Below are positions 37,458 through 48,771 of a DNA stretch of 64,000 bases, in pieces. Numbering within the stretch: position 1 is the first letter of the stretch; every line of letters starts with the position of its first letter. The stretch lies in assembly GCA_902785425.1 (NCBI GenBank), contig CACZYP010000015.1, positions 62,001 to 126,000 on the forward strand. Reading direction: 5' to 3'. Made by a program: the position numbers and the translations under genes. The notes below the pieces were generated by a model. The model did no database searches. It was not told where the DNA came from and saw only the letters and a program-made list of their open reading frames with translations. Origin of the DNA: an uncultured Ruminococcus sp. (GTDB lineage: Bacteria; Bacillota; Clostridia; Oscillospirales; Acutalibacteraceae).

Positions 37458-37597
37458 TGAATGTGGAGTGGAAGCGCTCATTTTGCTCGCTCAGTGAAGA
37501 GTGAATAGTAAAATAGTTTCGGAAAAGCTGCGCTTTTTATTTATAAAATCAAGCACGAAGTGATTCATTCATTCCACACTCCGCACTAAACAAAGCA
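37458..37597. repeat. Heptad-like repeat element upstream of fba
   Basis: It is a variant with GAATGTGGAGTGGAA and the complementary CATTCCACACTCCGC arms, an AAAAGCTGCGCTTTTT hairpin and an AGCACGAAGTG cap. It fills most of the sleB-fba gap. The fba -10 box (TATAAT, 37657) lies downstream of it. Confidence 0.6.
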
Positions 37598-37711
37598 TTT
37601 CTTAAAGTTTTTTGATTTTTTTCAAAAATACACTTTATCTTTTTCCGATATTATAGTATAATTAAAACGATGGGGTTTTCCCCGAAACAATTTTCAGGAG
37701 TGTGAATCACT

Positions 37712-38611
37712 ATGTTAGTAAACGCTAAGGACATGCTCGTAAAGGCTAAAGCAGGCCACTACGCAGTAGGTCAGTTCAACATCAACAACCTTGAGTGGAC
37801 AAAGGCAATCCTTCTCACAGCTCAGGAGCTCAACTCTCCCGTTATTCTCGGTGTTTCCGAGGGTGCAGGCAAGTACATGACAGGCTTCAAGACTGTTGCT
37901 GCTATGGTAAAGGCAATGGACGAGTCTCTCGGAATCACTGTTCCGGTTGCTCTTCACCTTGATCACGGTACATACGAGGGCTGCTACAAGTGCATCGAAG
38001 CAGGCTTCACATCTATCATGTTCGATGGCTCTCACTATCCGTTCGAGGAGAACCTTGCAAAGTCGAGCGAGCTTGTAAACGTTGCTCATAACCTCGGTCT
38101 TTCCATCGAGTGCGAAGTTGGTTCGATCGGCGGCGAGGAAGACGGCGTTGTAGGCATGGGCGAGTGCGCAGATCCCAAAGAGTGCAAGACTATTGCTGAC
38201 CTCGGTGTAGATATGCTCGCAGCAGGTATCGGCAACATCCACGGCAAGTACCCCGAGAACTGGGCAGGTCTTCAGTTCGACGTACTCGATGCTATCCAGG
38301 CTAAGACAGGCGAGATGCCCCTCGTTCTCCATGGCGGCACAGGCATTCCCGCAGACATGATCAAGAAGGCTATCACTCTCGGCGTTTCCAAGATCAACGT
38401 TAACACAGAGTGCCAGCTCTCCTTCCAGGAAGCAACAAGAAAGTACATCGAAGACGGCAAGGATCTCCAGGGCAAGGGCTTCGATCCCAGAAAGCTTCTC
38501 GCTCCCGGCTTTGAGGCAAGATGGAGCTCTTCGGTTCGGTTGGCAAGGCTTGATCGGAATATCCTAAATATACATACAGGGAACGCAGCTTTTTGCGTTC
38601 CCTTTTTTTAA
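37712..38611 (+). CDS. fba: Class II fructose-bisphosphate aldolase with frameshifted C-terminus
   Basis: Class II aldolase cleaves fructose-1,6-bisphosphate with a divalent metal. Landmarks: ALHLDHGTYEGCYKCIEAGF (metal His and catalytic Asp, about 82-101), EVGSIGGEEDG, GNIHGKYPENWAGLQFD, LVLHGGTGIPADMIKKAI and GVSKINVNTE. The first 269 residues are normal. After GFEA (near 38518) the frame changes and runs to 38611, through the Rho-independent terminator. The expected tail KMELFGSVGKA is intact in another frame, with a stop at 38553. About 22 bases appear to be missing just before it. This is either a real deletion or an assembly error. CAGGAGTGTG is the ribosome site. Confidence 0.9.
   Translation: MLVNAKDMLVKAKAGHYAVGQFNINNLEWTKAILLTAQELNSPVILGVSEGAGKYMTGFKTVAAMVKAMDESLGITVPVALHLDHGTYEGCYKCIEAGFTSIMFDGSHYPFEENLAKSSELVNVAHNLGLSIECEVGSIGGEEDGVVGMGECADPKECKTIADLGVDMLAAGIGNIHGKYPENWAGLQFDVLDAIQAKTGEMPLVLHGGTGIPADMIKKAITLGVSKINVNTECQLSFQEATRKYIEDGKDLQGKGFDPRKLLAPGFEARWSSSVRLARLDRNILNIHTGNAAFCVPFF
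38579..38609 (+). terminator. Terminator of fba
   Basis: A perfect 9-bp stem GGGAACGCA / TGCGTTCCC is followed by seven T. It lies inside the frameshifted reading frame, showing that the extended tail is not ancestral. Confidence 0.9.
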
Positions 38612-38612
38612 A

Positions 38613-38799
38613 TTGAAAATTGAAAATGGAAAATGGAAAATGGAAAATTATGGAAGCACTTCGTGCTTGATTTGTATTAGGTCTCTACAATGCGTAACTA
38701 TATCAACTGCCGACAATCATATGTAAAAAGATTATATTTATTAAAAACAGAAGCGAAGCGACTCCGCAATTGTCAATTATCCATTGTCAATTGTCCATT
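38613..38799. repeat. Heptad repeat element, two arms
   Basis: The left arm has ATTGAAA/ATGGAAA units (at least five) and the cap GAAGCACTTCGTGCTTG. The right arm has AGAAGCGAAGCGACTCC and AATTGTCAATTATCCATTGT units. The spacer is about 80 bases. Confidence 0.75.
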
Positions 38800-38800
38800 A

Positions 38801-38832
38801 AAAAAAGGCTGATATCAGATCAGCCTTTTTTT
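38801..38832. terminator. Bidirectional terminator
   Basis: AAAAAAGGCTGAT / ATCAGCCTTTTTT, loop 5 bases, includes the stop codon of the minus-strand membrane protein gene. Confidence 0.8.
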
Positions 38833-39764
38833 CTGTTAAGATTAGGATCTTGTACGGTGCCTATCGTTTCTACGTGGTTGTAGTAAAGCGTGCCTACCGT
38901 ATTTGCTGCTTCTACAGTTTCGGAGTATGTAAAAGCACTTATAGCAATGAGAAACGGTACCATTCCTCTGAGATATGCGTGTAAGAGACTTACGCAAACG
39001 TAGCTCATTTCCATGTTAACGCCAAAGCCTGTCAGAGCGTCTTTGTAGCAGTAGTAGAGAAATGTCATTATACATGCAATGATGAGCAGTGCGAGCGCAA
39101 CAGCCATCGAGAAAACGCCGTATGTATGTGCGCCTTTGTTTTTTGCAACACTGTGGCTGAGCGTCATGGTGATAGACTTTACAAAAGAAGCCTGAGACTG
39201 TGAGAACCATATCATCGTAGCAAGAATTATTGCTACGAAGCAGGCTGTCAGCAGAATAGTTGTCTGATACGCTTCCATTTGCTTGACTGTTATATTGAAT
39301 ACATTTGCAAACTCTTCAAAATATTCAGGCCCTTTTACTGCGAAGAGTGCTATGAAAAACAGAGTTGAAATGAACATCAGCACAAGCACAAGCACCTGTG
39401 CTATCGACCATTTGTATGCCATCGACAAGCTCGTTTTCGGAACTGATTCTTTGCTCGGATCGATGCTTGCAAGATAAAACAATGCAAAGACGACGATAAA
39501 ATACAGTGAAAAGACGCATGCGACTATCATAATGGTACTTTCAATTTTTTGAAACGAGATGTCAGGGCTTATTTTTGAAAACAGAAGCCGCAGCAGTGTT
39601 ACCTCCATCATCTCTTGTTTCGTAATGGAAAGATATCCGATACAAACTATCCTCAACATCATGAATATCGGGATCAGCAGCATAAAAGACTTGCTGCCGA
39701 AGCTTTTTACCATCAAGAAATTTCTTTCATAGTTATCGACAGGGTTGTACATATTACTACCCAA
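38820..39764 (-). CDS. Polytopic membrane protein of unknown function
   Basis: The 314-residue protein has about six predicted helices (near 29-48, 77-102, 121-147, 172-194, 216-240 and 262-280) and short charged ends. I recognise no family motif. A TTG at 39764 is the likely start because GGAGG lies 9 bases upstream; an ATG at 39752 is the alternative. A clear minus-strand promoter lies at 39950-39978. It is monocistronic. Confidence 0.6.
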   Translation of the reverse strand: MGSNMYNPVDNYERNFLMVKSFGSKSFMLLIPIFMMLRIVCIGYLSITKQEMMEVTLLRLLFSKISPDISFQKIESTIMIVACVFSLYFIVVFALFYLASIDPSKESVPKTSLSMAYKWSIAQVLVLVLMFISTLFFIALFAVKGPEYFEEFANVFNITVKQMEAYQTTILLTACFVAIILATMIWFSQSQASFVKSITMTLSHSVAKNKGAHTYGVFSMAVALALLIIACIMTFLYYCYKDALTGFGVNMEMSYVCVSLLHAYLRGMVPFLIAISAFTYSETVEAANTVGTLYYNHVETIGTVQDPNLNRKKG

Positions 39765-39949
39765 TAGATAACACCTCCCAAAAATACACCAAAACTAACT
39801 TGATCGTATAAAGAAGCGCAGAAACGCTCGTTCGGTGAATCAATGAAAAAACGAGCTGCCAAAGCCGTGATCTGCATTCTGCAACAGATCGACAGTATCG
39901 ATTTTCATTATTTATAAATTTTCAATGTTTTCATAATTTCCCTGATACA

Positions 39950-39978
39950 ATTGTAGTAGATTTTCCTTCTAATTACAA
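39950..39978 (-). promoter_or_regulatory. Promoter of the membrane protein gene
   Basis: On the minus strand TTGTAA, a 17-base spacer and TACAAT. The -10 overlaps the dyad TACAATTGTA. The rest of 39765-40115 holds only the DUF1846 terminator. Confidence 0.55.
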
Positions 39979-40062
39979 TAGATTTCACAAAAAAATCAAA
40001 GAAATATGTGCCGAATGTTTTATGATTTTTTGTCTGATTTTATACTATGTAGAAAACATCAA

Positions 40063-40096
40063 TAAAAAACTGCCGAAACAATATGTATCGGCAGTC
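40063..40096 (-). terminator. Terminator of the DUF1846 gene
   Basis: Minus-strand stem ACTGCCGA / TCGGCAGT with an 11-base loop, then TTTTTTATT. Confidence 0.8.
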
Positions 40097-40115
40097 AAAA
40101 CATATAAAAAAGTTT

Positions 40116-41600
40116 TTATCTATGATAAAGCTTATCAGACTCATACTGAGGCTCGCATGTAAGGTCGATACCAAGACGGCGGAAAATATCGGTGTCTTCC
40201 TGAGAAAGGATAACTACGGAATGCACCTGAGTGTGTTTGAGCTTTGATACTTGCTCTAAAGCGAGCTTTGCGTTTGCGTCACTCTCTGCTGCAACTGCCA
40301 GCGCTACAAGAACTTCATCAACGTGCATTCTCGGGTTCTGGTTTTTCATTACCTTTGTTTTAAGATGCTGGATAGCCTGAACTACTTCCTTCGGAAGCAG
40401 AAGAACGCTGTCGTCAATGCCGGCAAGAACTTTAAGCGCATTGAGCATCATAGAACATACGGCGCCGAGAAGATCGGTAGTCTTACCCGTAACGATAGTG
40501 CCGTCGTTAAGCTCGATAGCCGCAACGGGATCGTGATGGTTTTCTGCGAACTTGTTTGCAACGGCAGCAACCTTGCGGTCGTCCTTTGTGATGTCAAGGC
40601 GGTTCATCAGAAGCTCGATCTTCTTTACCTCGCTCATGCCTGTGCCCGTTACCTTGTTCTTTACAAGAGCCGCATAGTAGCGTCGGAGTATCTCCTGCTT
40701 TGAAGCCTCGCATACGGTATTGTCATCGGTAATAGCGAAGCCTACCATGTTTACGCCCATGTCTGTAGGCGATTTGTAAGGCGACTCTCCGTAAATTTTA
40801 GTGAATATAGCATTAAGAACAGGGAATACCTCAACGTCACGGTTGTAGTTTACGGTCGTTTTGTTGTATGCCTGCAAATGCCAGGGGTCGATCATGTTTA
40901 CGTCGTTGAGGTCGGCCGTTGCAGCCTCGTAAGCGAGATTTACGGGGTGCATAAGCTCAAGGCTCCATACGGGGAATGTCTCATACTTAGCGTAGCCTGC
41001 CTTAACGCCTCTCTTGTTCTCATGGTAAAGCTGCGAAAGACATGTAGCCATTTTGCCGCTTCCGGGGCCGGGCGCCGTAACAACGACGAGCGGACGAGAA
41101 GTTTCGATATAGTCGTTCTTTCCGAAGCCTTCTTCCGAAACGATGAACTGCGGATTTGAGGGGTAGCCTTCGATTATGTAATGGAGATACACTTTAACGC
41201 CAAGGTTTTCAAGGCGTGCTTTGAACTTATCTGCCGAAGGCTCGTGATTGTACTGTGTGATAACAACGCTGCCGACGTACAGCCCGATCTCGGAGAGCTT
41301 ATCCATAAGGCGCAGGATATCCATATCGTATGTGATGCCTATGTCGCTGCGCATTTTGTTCTGCTCGATAGCTGCGGCGTTAATTGCGAAGATGATCTCC
41401 GTTTTTTCCTTAAGCTTTAAGAGCATGCGCACCTTGCTGTCAGGCTCAAAGCCCGGAAGCACACGAGATGCGTGAAAGTCGTCAAAAAGCTTGCCGCCGA
41501 ACTCAACGTAAAGCTTGCCGCCGAAGCTGCCGATACGTTCGAGTATTTTTTCCGACTGGAGCTGCAGGTATTTGTCATTATCAAAACCGATCTTATTCAT
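40116..41600 (-). CDS. DUF1846 family protein
   Basis: The 494-residue protein matches DUF1846 throughout: start MNKIGFDNDKYLQLQSEKIL, VTAPGPGSGKMATCLSQLYH (a P-loop-like GPGSGK), KYETFPVW..MHPVNLAYEAATADL, and the GFAITDD and PKEVVQAIQHLKT blocks. Structures of the family resemble ATP-binding or 6-phosphofructokinase-like folds, but no reaction is firmly assigned. The ATG at 41600 fits the family start; an earlier ATG at 41621 lacks a ribosome site. It is monocistronic, with its own terminator. Confidence 0.88.
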   Translation of the reverse strand: MNKIGFDNDKYLQLQSEKILERIGSFGGKLYVEFGGKLFDDFHASRVLPGFEPDSKVRMLLKLKEKTEIIFAINAAAIEQNKMRSDIGITYDMDILRLMDKLSEIGLYVGSVVITQYNHEPSADKFKARLENLGVKVYLHYIIEGYPSNPQFIVSEEGFGKNDYIETSRPLVVVTAPGPGSGKMATCLSQLYHENKRGVKAGYAKYETFPVWSLELMHPVNLAYEAATADLNDVNMIDPWHLQAYNKTTVNYNRDVEVFPVLNAIFTKIYGESPYKSPTDMGVNMVGFAITDDNTVCEASKQEILRRYYAALVKNKVTGTGMSEVKKIELLMNRLDITKDDRKVAAVANKFAENHHDPVAAIELNDGTIVTGKTTDLLGAVCSMMLNALKVLAGIDDSVLLLPKEVVQAIQHLKTKVMKNQNPRMHVDEVLVALAVAAESDANAKLALEQVSKLKHTQVHSVVILSQEDTDIFRRLGIDLTCEPQYESDKLYHR

Positions 41601-42116
41601 CAAACATCCACTCTTCTTCATAAAATAAAATACATAATATATTATAGCACAGTATGCAGCGTCAAATCAACAGAGTTTTTTTAAGTGTAACCCATTTGTT
41701 ACCCGACGAAGATGCACTGTTTTAATGTGGAAAGCAGTATCGCCGAGTGGGTTATATGATAATGGAGTTAACTGATAAATAATCGGAAACAAGGCTGCTT
41801 TAAAAATCGTTTTCGTATATTCCGAATCATAATCTTTATCAAAAAATAACAAGCTGAAAATGCAGGTGGGATGCGTTTTTATATTTTACATTCAAAGATA
41901 ATTATTATTCAATAAATTGTAAGTATTCATGCTGTTTTTTGGACATATTTGCTCAATATCATTTAGCGGAAAAATGAACTAATTGTAAAAAATCACATAT
42001 GACAAAAAATATCAAAATAAGTAGTGATTTTTTCTTAATTATGTGGTAAAATAAAGATTAGCTATGTACGGATTAATAAATAATTTCTCCGTAAATAAGA
42101 TTTTGAGGTGATTGAC
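41601..42116. other. Long intergenic region between DUF1846 and secA
   Basis: This AT-rich divergent gap has no ORF worth calling. An AACCCA...TGGGTT inverted pair lies at about 41688 and 41750. A -10-like TAAAAT at 42047-42052 may serve secA, but without a good -35. I see no repeat family member here, unlike most gaps of this size. Confidence 0.5.
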
Positions 42117-45059
<2,943 letters not shown>

Positions 45060-45081
45060 TCTTCTGAATATTATTTAAGGA

Positions 45082-45113
45082 AACGGTATGCGAAAGCATG
45101 CCGTTCTTTTTTT
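45082..45113 (+). terminator. Terminator of secA
   Basis: AACGGTATGC-gaaa-GCATGCCGTT with one wobble, followed by CTTTTTTT. Confidence 0.88.
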
Positions 45114-45114
45114 A

Positions 45115-45346
45115 ATTGACAATTGACAATGGATAATTGACAATTACGGAGTCGCTGTTTTTATTAATGGAAAATTGAAAATTGAAAATGGAAAATTGCG
45201 GAACTCGGCTCCGCCGAGTTGGATTTGTATTAGTTTTCGGAAATCTATTCTATATTCGTTGCCGAGAAATATGTTTTAAGATTATAAATCAGGAGCGAAG
45301 CAACTCCGCTATTCGCCATTCCACTTTCCACACTCCACATTCAAAA
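45115..45346. repeat. Heptad repeat element, complex copy
   Basis: A first run of ATTGACA-type heptads is followed by a second run of ATTGAAA type, with the cap AACTCGGCTCCGCCGAGTT. A spacer follows, then GGAGCGAAGCAACTCC and a CATTCCACTTTCCACACTCC arm. It fills the gap upstream of mreB. Confidence 0.7.
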
Positions 45347-45519
45347 AAAGCTTTTATGACAAAAATTTTATAAATTTTCGATTTCTTACTTGTACTGTAA
45401 GCGGTTTTAGTTTATAATAGATACATAAATGTCATTTTTTTAAAACATCGGTGTAACGATCAGATACAACGGTGTAATTCTTCTGTCGGGACAAACGCTA
45501 AAGGAAAGGAAAGATCGAA

Positions 45520-46524
45520 ATGTTTGGGAGAGATATAGGTATTGACCTCGGAACAGCCAATACGCTCGTTTATCTTAAAGGAAAGGGCGTTGTTATGCGT
45601 GAGCCGTCCGTTGTTGCCGTGGACACAAGAAACGACGATGTTCTTGCCGTCGGAACACAGGCTAAGGATATGCTCGGCAGAACTCCCGGGTCGATAGTTG
45701 CGGTGCGCCCTTTGAGAGACGGCGTTATCGCAGATTTCGATATCACAGCTACGATGCTTGAAAAGTTTATTAAAAGCACAACAAGAACGGGTGTGTTCAG
45801 CCACCCGAAAATAGTTATCGCTTTGCCGTCGGGCGTTACCGAGGTAGAGCGCAGAGCCGTTGAAGATGCAGCGGAAAGTGCAGGCGGAAGAAATATCGAG
45901 CTTATGGAAGAACCTATGGCAGCGGCTTTAGGTGCCGATCTTCCCGTTTTTGAAGCTGTCGGCTCTATGATAGTCGATATAGGCGGCGGCACAAGCGAGG
46001 TAGCCGTTATCAGCTACGGCGATATAGTTCATTCCTGCTCCGTAAGAGTTGCAGGCGATAAGTTCGACGAAGCTATTATCGCATATATAAAGAAAAAGCA
46101 TAACGTTTCCATCGGTGAAAGAACGGCCGAGGACGTAAAGATACTGATAGGTTCGGCGTTCCCTTACGAAAACGAAGAGCCTATGGAGATAAAGGGCAGG
46201 AATCTTGCCGACGGTATGCCGCTTACAATAAAGGTAACTCCGGCAGAGATAAGAGACGCTTTGGCGGACTGCTTCTCAATGATAATGGACGCTATAAAGC
46301 AGACTCTCGAACACACTCCGCCCGAGCTTTGCGCAGATATCCTTGACAGGGGCATCATGCTCACAGGCGGCGGCGCTCTCATCAGAGGACTTGACAAGCT
46401 CATCTCCCGTGAGACGAATATTCCCGTTTACGTTGCGGAAGATCCGCTCGACTGCGTTGCATTGGGAACAGGCAAGCGCCTTGAAATGACCGAGGATCAG
46501 GATTATTTCGGAGATTACGAGTAA
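45520..46524 (+). CDS. mreB: Rod-shape-determining actin homologue MreB
   Basis: MreB polymerises under the membrane and guides lateral wall synthesis. The 334-residue protein has phosphate-1 [19 protein letters not shown], then [19 protein letters not shown], phosphate-2 [15 protein letters not shown] and the adenosine motif [15 protein letters not shown]. The ribosome site is AAAGGAAAG. It heads mreBCD; mreC starts 6 bases after the stop. Confidence 0.97.
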   Translation: MFGRDIGIDLGTANTLVYLKGKGVVMREPSVVAVDTRNDDVLAVGTQAKDMLGRTPGSIVAVRPLRDGVIADFDITATMLEKFIKSTTRTGVFSHPKIVIALPSGVTEVERRAVEDAAESAGGRNIELMEEPMAAALGADLPVFEAVGSMIVDIGGGTSEVAVISYGDIVHSCSVRVAGDKFDEAIIAYIKKKHNVSIGERTAEDVKILIGSAFPYENEEPMEIKGRNLADGMPLTIKVTPAEIRDALADCFSMIMDAIKQTLEHTPPELCADILDRGIMLTGGGALIRGLDKLISRETNIPVYVAEDPLDCVALGTGKRLEMTEDQDYFGDYE

Positions 46525-46530
46525 TTTACT

Positions 46531-47382
46531 ATGAAAGAACACAAATACGCAAAAAGGATATTTACCACAACGCTGATCGTGCTGCTTGTTACTGCGGCGG
46601 TCACGGCGGCGGTCGATAAGAATATTTTCACGGATATCTATACTGCGGCGGCAAAGCCTTTTCAGCAGACGACACAAGCGATAACGGGCGGCGAGAATCA
46701 GGCAAAGAGCAAGGAAGAGCTTCTGAAAGAGAACGAAGAGCTTCGCAGTGAGATAAACGATCTTGTGAGCCGTGTTATTGATTACGATGACGTCAAGAAA
46801 GAAAATGAGGTGCTCCGGAAATACTACGGTATCAAGGAAGATCACCCCGATTACCGTATCGCTGTAGCAGCGGTTGTCAGACGTGACCCGAACGACGATT
46901 TTTACGGCTTCACTATAGATAAAGGCACCCGTGACGATGTTAAGGTGAACGACCCCGTTATTACGGAGGGCGGCCTTGTAGGATTCGTAAGCGAAGTAAG
47001 TGTTACCACAGCAAAGGTAACTACTCTGCTTTCGCCGGAAGCTAAGGTCGGTGCGATGGATCAGAAAACGCACGACAGCGGCATCGCAACGGGCAGCGCA
47101 AAGCTGAGCGACGAGGGCGAATTCATACTTTCTGTTATTTCTGCCGATAATAAGATCGGCACGGGAGATATAGTTATAACAACAGGCGTGGGCGGCGTTT
47201 ATCCGGCAGGTCTTGTTGTCGGCAAGGTAATGCAGCTCGGCTACAGCGAGTACGACACAACGCCGTATGCAGTTATGAAGCCATACGCCGATCTTCGCAG
47301 CGTTTCCGATGTTGTAGTAATAACATCATTTGAAGGCCAGGGCGTTATTGCCGAGTACGAAGAAACGGAAAGCGGCAAGTAA
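46531..47382 (+). CDS. mreC: Rod-shape-determining protein MreC
   Basis: MreC is a bitopic membrane protein linking MreB to PBP2 outside the membrane. The 283-residue protein has an N-terminal helix (about 13-30), a coiled coil (KSKEELLKENEELRSEINDL, about 54-90) and the paired beta-barrel domain. The barrel shows AAVVRRDPNDDFYGFTIDKG, VNDPVITEGGLVGFVSEV and GDIVITTGVGGVYPAGLVVG. The position between mreB and mreD is canonical. Confidence 0.95.
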   Translation: MKEHKYAKRIFTTTLIVLLVTAAVTAAVDKNIFTDIYTAAAKPFQQTTQAITGGENQAKSKEELLKENEELRSEINDLVSRVIDYDDVKKENEVLRKYYGIKEDHPDYRIAVAAVVRRDPNDDFYGFTIDKGTRDDVKVNDPVITEGGLVGFVSEVSVTTAKVTTLLSPEAKVGAMDQKTHDSGIATGSAKLSDEGEFILSVISADNKIGTGDIVITTGVGGVYPAGLVVGKVMQLGYSEYDTTPYAVMKPYADLRSVSDVVVITSFEGQGVIAEYEETESGK

Positions 47383-47541
47383 ATTGAAAATTGAAAGTGG
47401 AAAATGGAAAATTGCGGAGTCGCTTCGCTCCTGTTTTATAATAGTTTTATAGCAAATAAACGTACGATCTACAAGAAACTAATACAAAACAAGCACGCAG
47501 TGCTTCATTAATTTTCCATTTTCAATTTTCCATTTTTCATT
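47382..47541. repeat. Heptad repeat element between mreC and mreD
   Basis: The left arm is capped by GGAGTCGCTTCGCTCC. The right arm has AAGCACGCAGTGCTT and TTTTCCATTTTCAATTTTCC. It starts at the mreC stop codon, inside an otherwise tight operon. Confidence 0.75.
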
Positions 47542-47561
47542 TAAAAGGGGGGAGAAGTATC

Positions 47562-48158
47562 ATGATACAGCGAAGATATTATCGTTATGCGCTTTATGTG
47601 CTGGAGCTGTTTGTGCTGTATCTGATCGAGGGTACGCCCGGGCTTATACCGCCGCTGTACCTTGCAAAGCCTCTTCTTCTTACCTCGCTCGCAGTTTCGG
47701 CGGCGGCCTTTGAGATGCCGTATTTCTCGCTGTTTTTCGGCGTTGCGTGCGGTCTTGTCATAGATGTTGGAACAGGCGGCATTATGGGGCTTTCGTCTGT
47801 CATACTCGGCGTGATATGCTGGTATGAAGCAAGCTGGAACGATAAATACATCAAAAATAACATATACATGGTTCTTCTTTACAGTGCGGCTGCCTGTGCG
47901 GCGGTTATCGGCATGAAGTTCTTCGTGTTCTTCTTTGTAAAGCAGTACGACGGCGCATTTGATATCTTCCGTGAGCATTACGTTATGAGAATGCTCTACA
48001 GCTGGGCTGTAACGCCGCTCGTTTATCTTCTGACAATGGCAGTATCGAATACATTTACAAAAGAAAAGCGGAAGATCAAGGTAAAGAAGAGAAAACGAGT
48101 TCCGCCTTCGCAGAGATCAAGTGCGAGCAGAAGAAGAGCGAAAAGGATAACAGAATGA
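47562..48158 (+). CDS. mreD: Rod-shape-determining protein MreD
   Basis: MreD is the integral membrane component of the elongasome. The 198-residue protein has five to six helices (start YYRYALYVLELFVLYLIEGT, then GLVIDVGTGGIMGLSSVILG, a typical G...D...G..G MreD region) and a strongly basic Lys/Arg tail. AAGGGGGGAG precedes the ATG. It is separated from mreC by a heptad repeat but is clearly part of the cluster. Confidence 0.88.
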   Translation: MIQRRYYRYALYVLELFVLYLIEGTPGLIPPLYLAKPLLLTSLAVSAAAFEMPYFSLFFGVACGLVIDVGTGGIMGLSSVILGVICWYEASWNDKYIKNNIYMVLLYSAAACAAVIGMKFFVFFFVKQYDGAFDIFREHYVMRMLYSWAVTPLVYLLTMAVSNTFTKEKRKIKVKKRKRVPPSQRSSASRRRAKRITE

Positions 48159-48232
48159 TTGAAAACGGAAAACTGTGAAAAGCACAATGGCAGCAGCTTT
48201 CGCATCTGACGTTTTTCAGGGAGGAAACAATA

Positions 48233-48742
48233 ATGAATACTACGGAAACAGACAGACTCATTATCCGCCGCTTTTGTCCGGAGGACGCTGAGCAGATGCA
48301 CGCTTTGTTCACCGACTATGAGACAATGCGTCTTGTGGGAATGCTCCCTGCGCATGAAAGCTTTGAGCAGACGAAGCAAAGGACAGAAAACTGGGTAAAA
48401 GACAGCGGCCATTTTGCTGTTGCACTGAAAGAAAGCGGCAGAGTAGTCGGATATATAGCGATAAATCACGATTCGGAAGAGGGAAGAGACGACACAAGAG
48501 AGCTTGGCTTTGCGACCGTGCCGCAATACAGGGGCAACGGATATATGTACGAGGCAGTCAGGGGTGTTGTCGCAAAACTTCAAAGCGAGGGCATCAGATA
48601 TATATGGGCCTGCTGCTTTAAGGAAAACAAAGCTTCCGAAAATCTCATCAGAAAATCGGGCTTTGAGTTTCGGCAGGAAGGAACTCATCAGCCTGTAAAC
48701 GACAAGGAATACGAATCATTGGAATTTTGCATCGAAGCGTAA
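48233..48742 (+). CDS. GNAT acetyltransferase, RimJ/RimL-like, inside the mre-PBP2 cluster
   Basis: The 169-residue protein starts TTETDRLIIRRFCPEDAEQM, the RimJ/RimL-type opening. It has the acetyl-CoA loop GFATVPQYRGNGYMYEAVRG (about 93-112) and the late KENKASENLIRKSGFEFRQE signature. GGGAGGAAAC precedes the ATG. It lies between mreD and the PBP2 gene (29-base gap to the latter), an unusual place for an acetyltransferase. A functional link to wall synthesis is not shown. Confidence 0.85.
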   Translation: MNTTETDRLIIRRFCPEDAEQMHALFTDYETMRLVGMLPAHESFEQTKQRTENWVKDSGHFAVALKESGRVVGYIAINHDSEEGRDDTRELGFATVPQYRGNGYMYEAVRGVVAKLQSEGIRYIWACCFKENKASENLIRKSGFEFRQEGTHQPVNDKEYESLEFCIEA

Positions 48743-48771
48743 GCTTTATCAATAACGAAAGGAGTTTGTAC

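Noticed and set aside
37712..38611. Calling fba a pseudogene
   Set aside because: All active-site and metal motifs are intact and only the last dozen residues are altered, so loss of function is not established.
46276..47073. 265-codon minus-strand frame opposite mreB/mreC
   Set aside because: Spans two well supported genes on the other strand and lacks a ribosome site.
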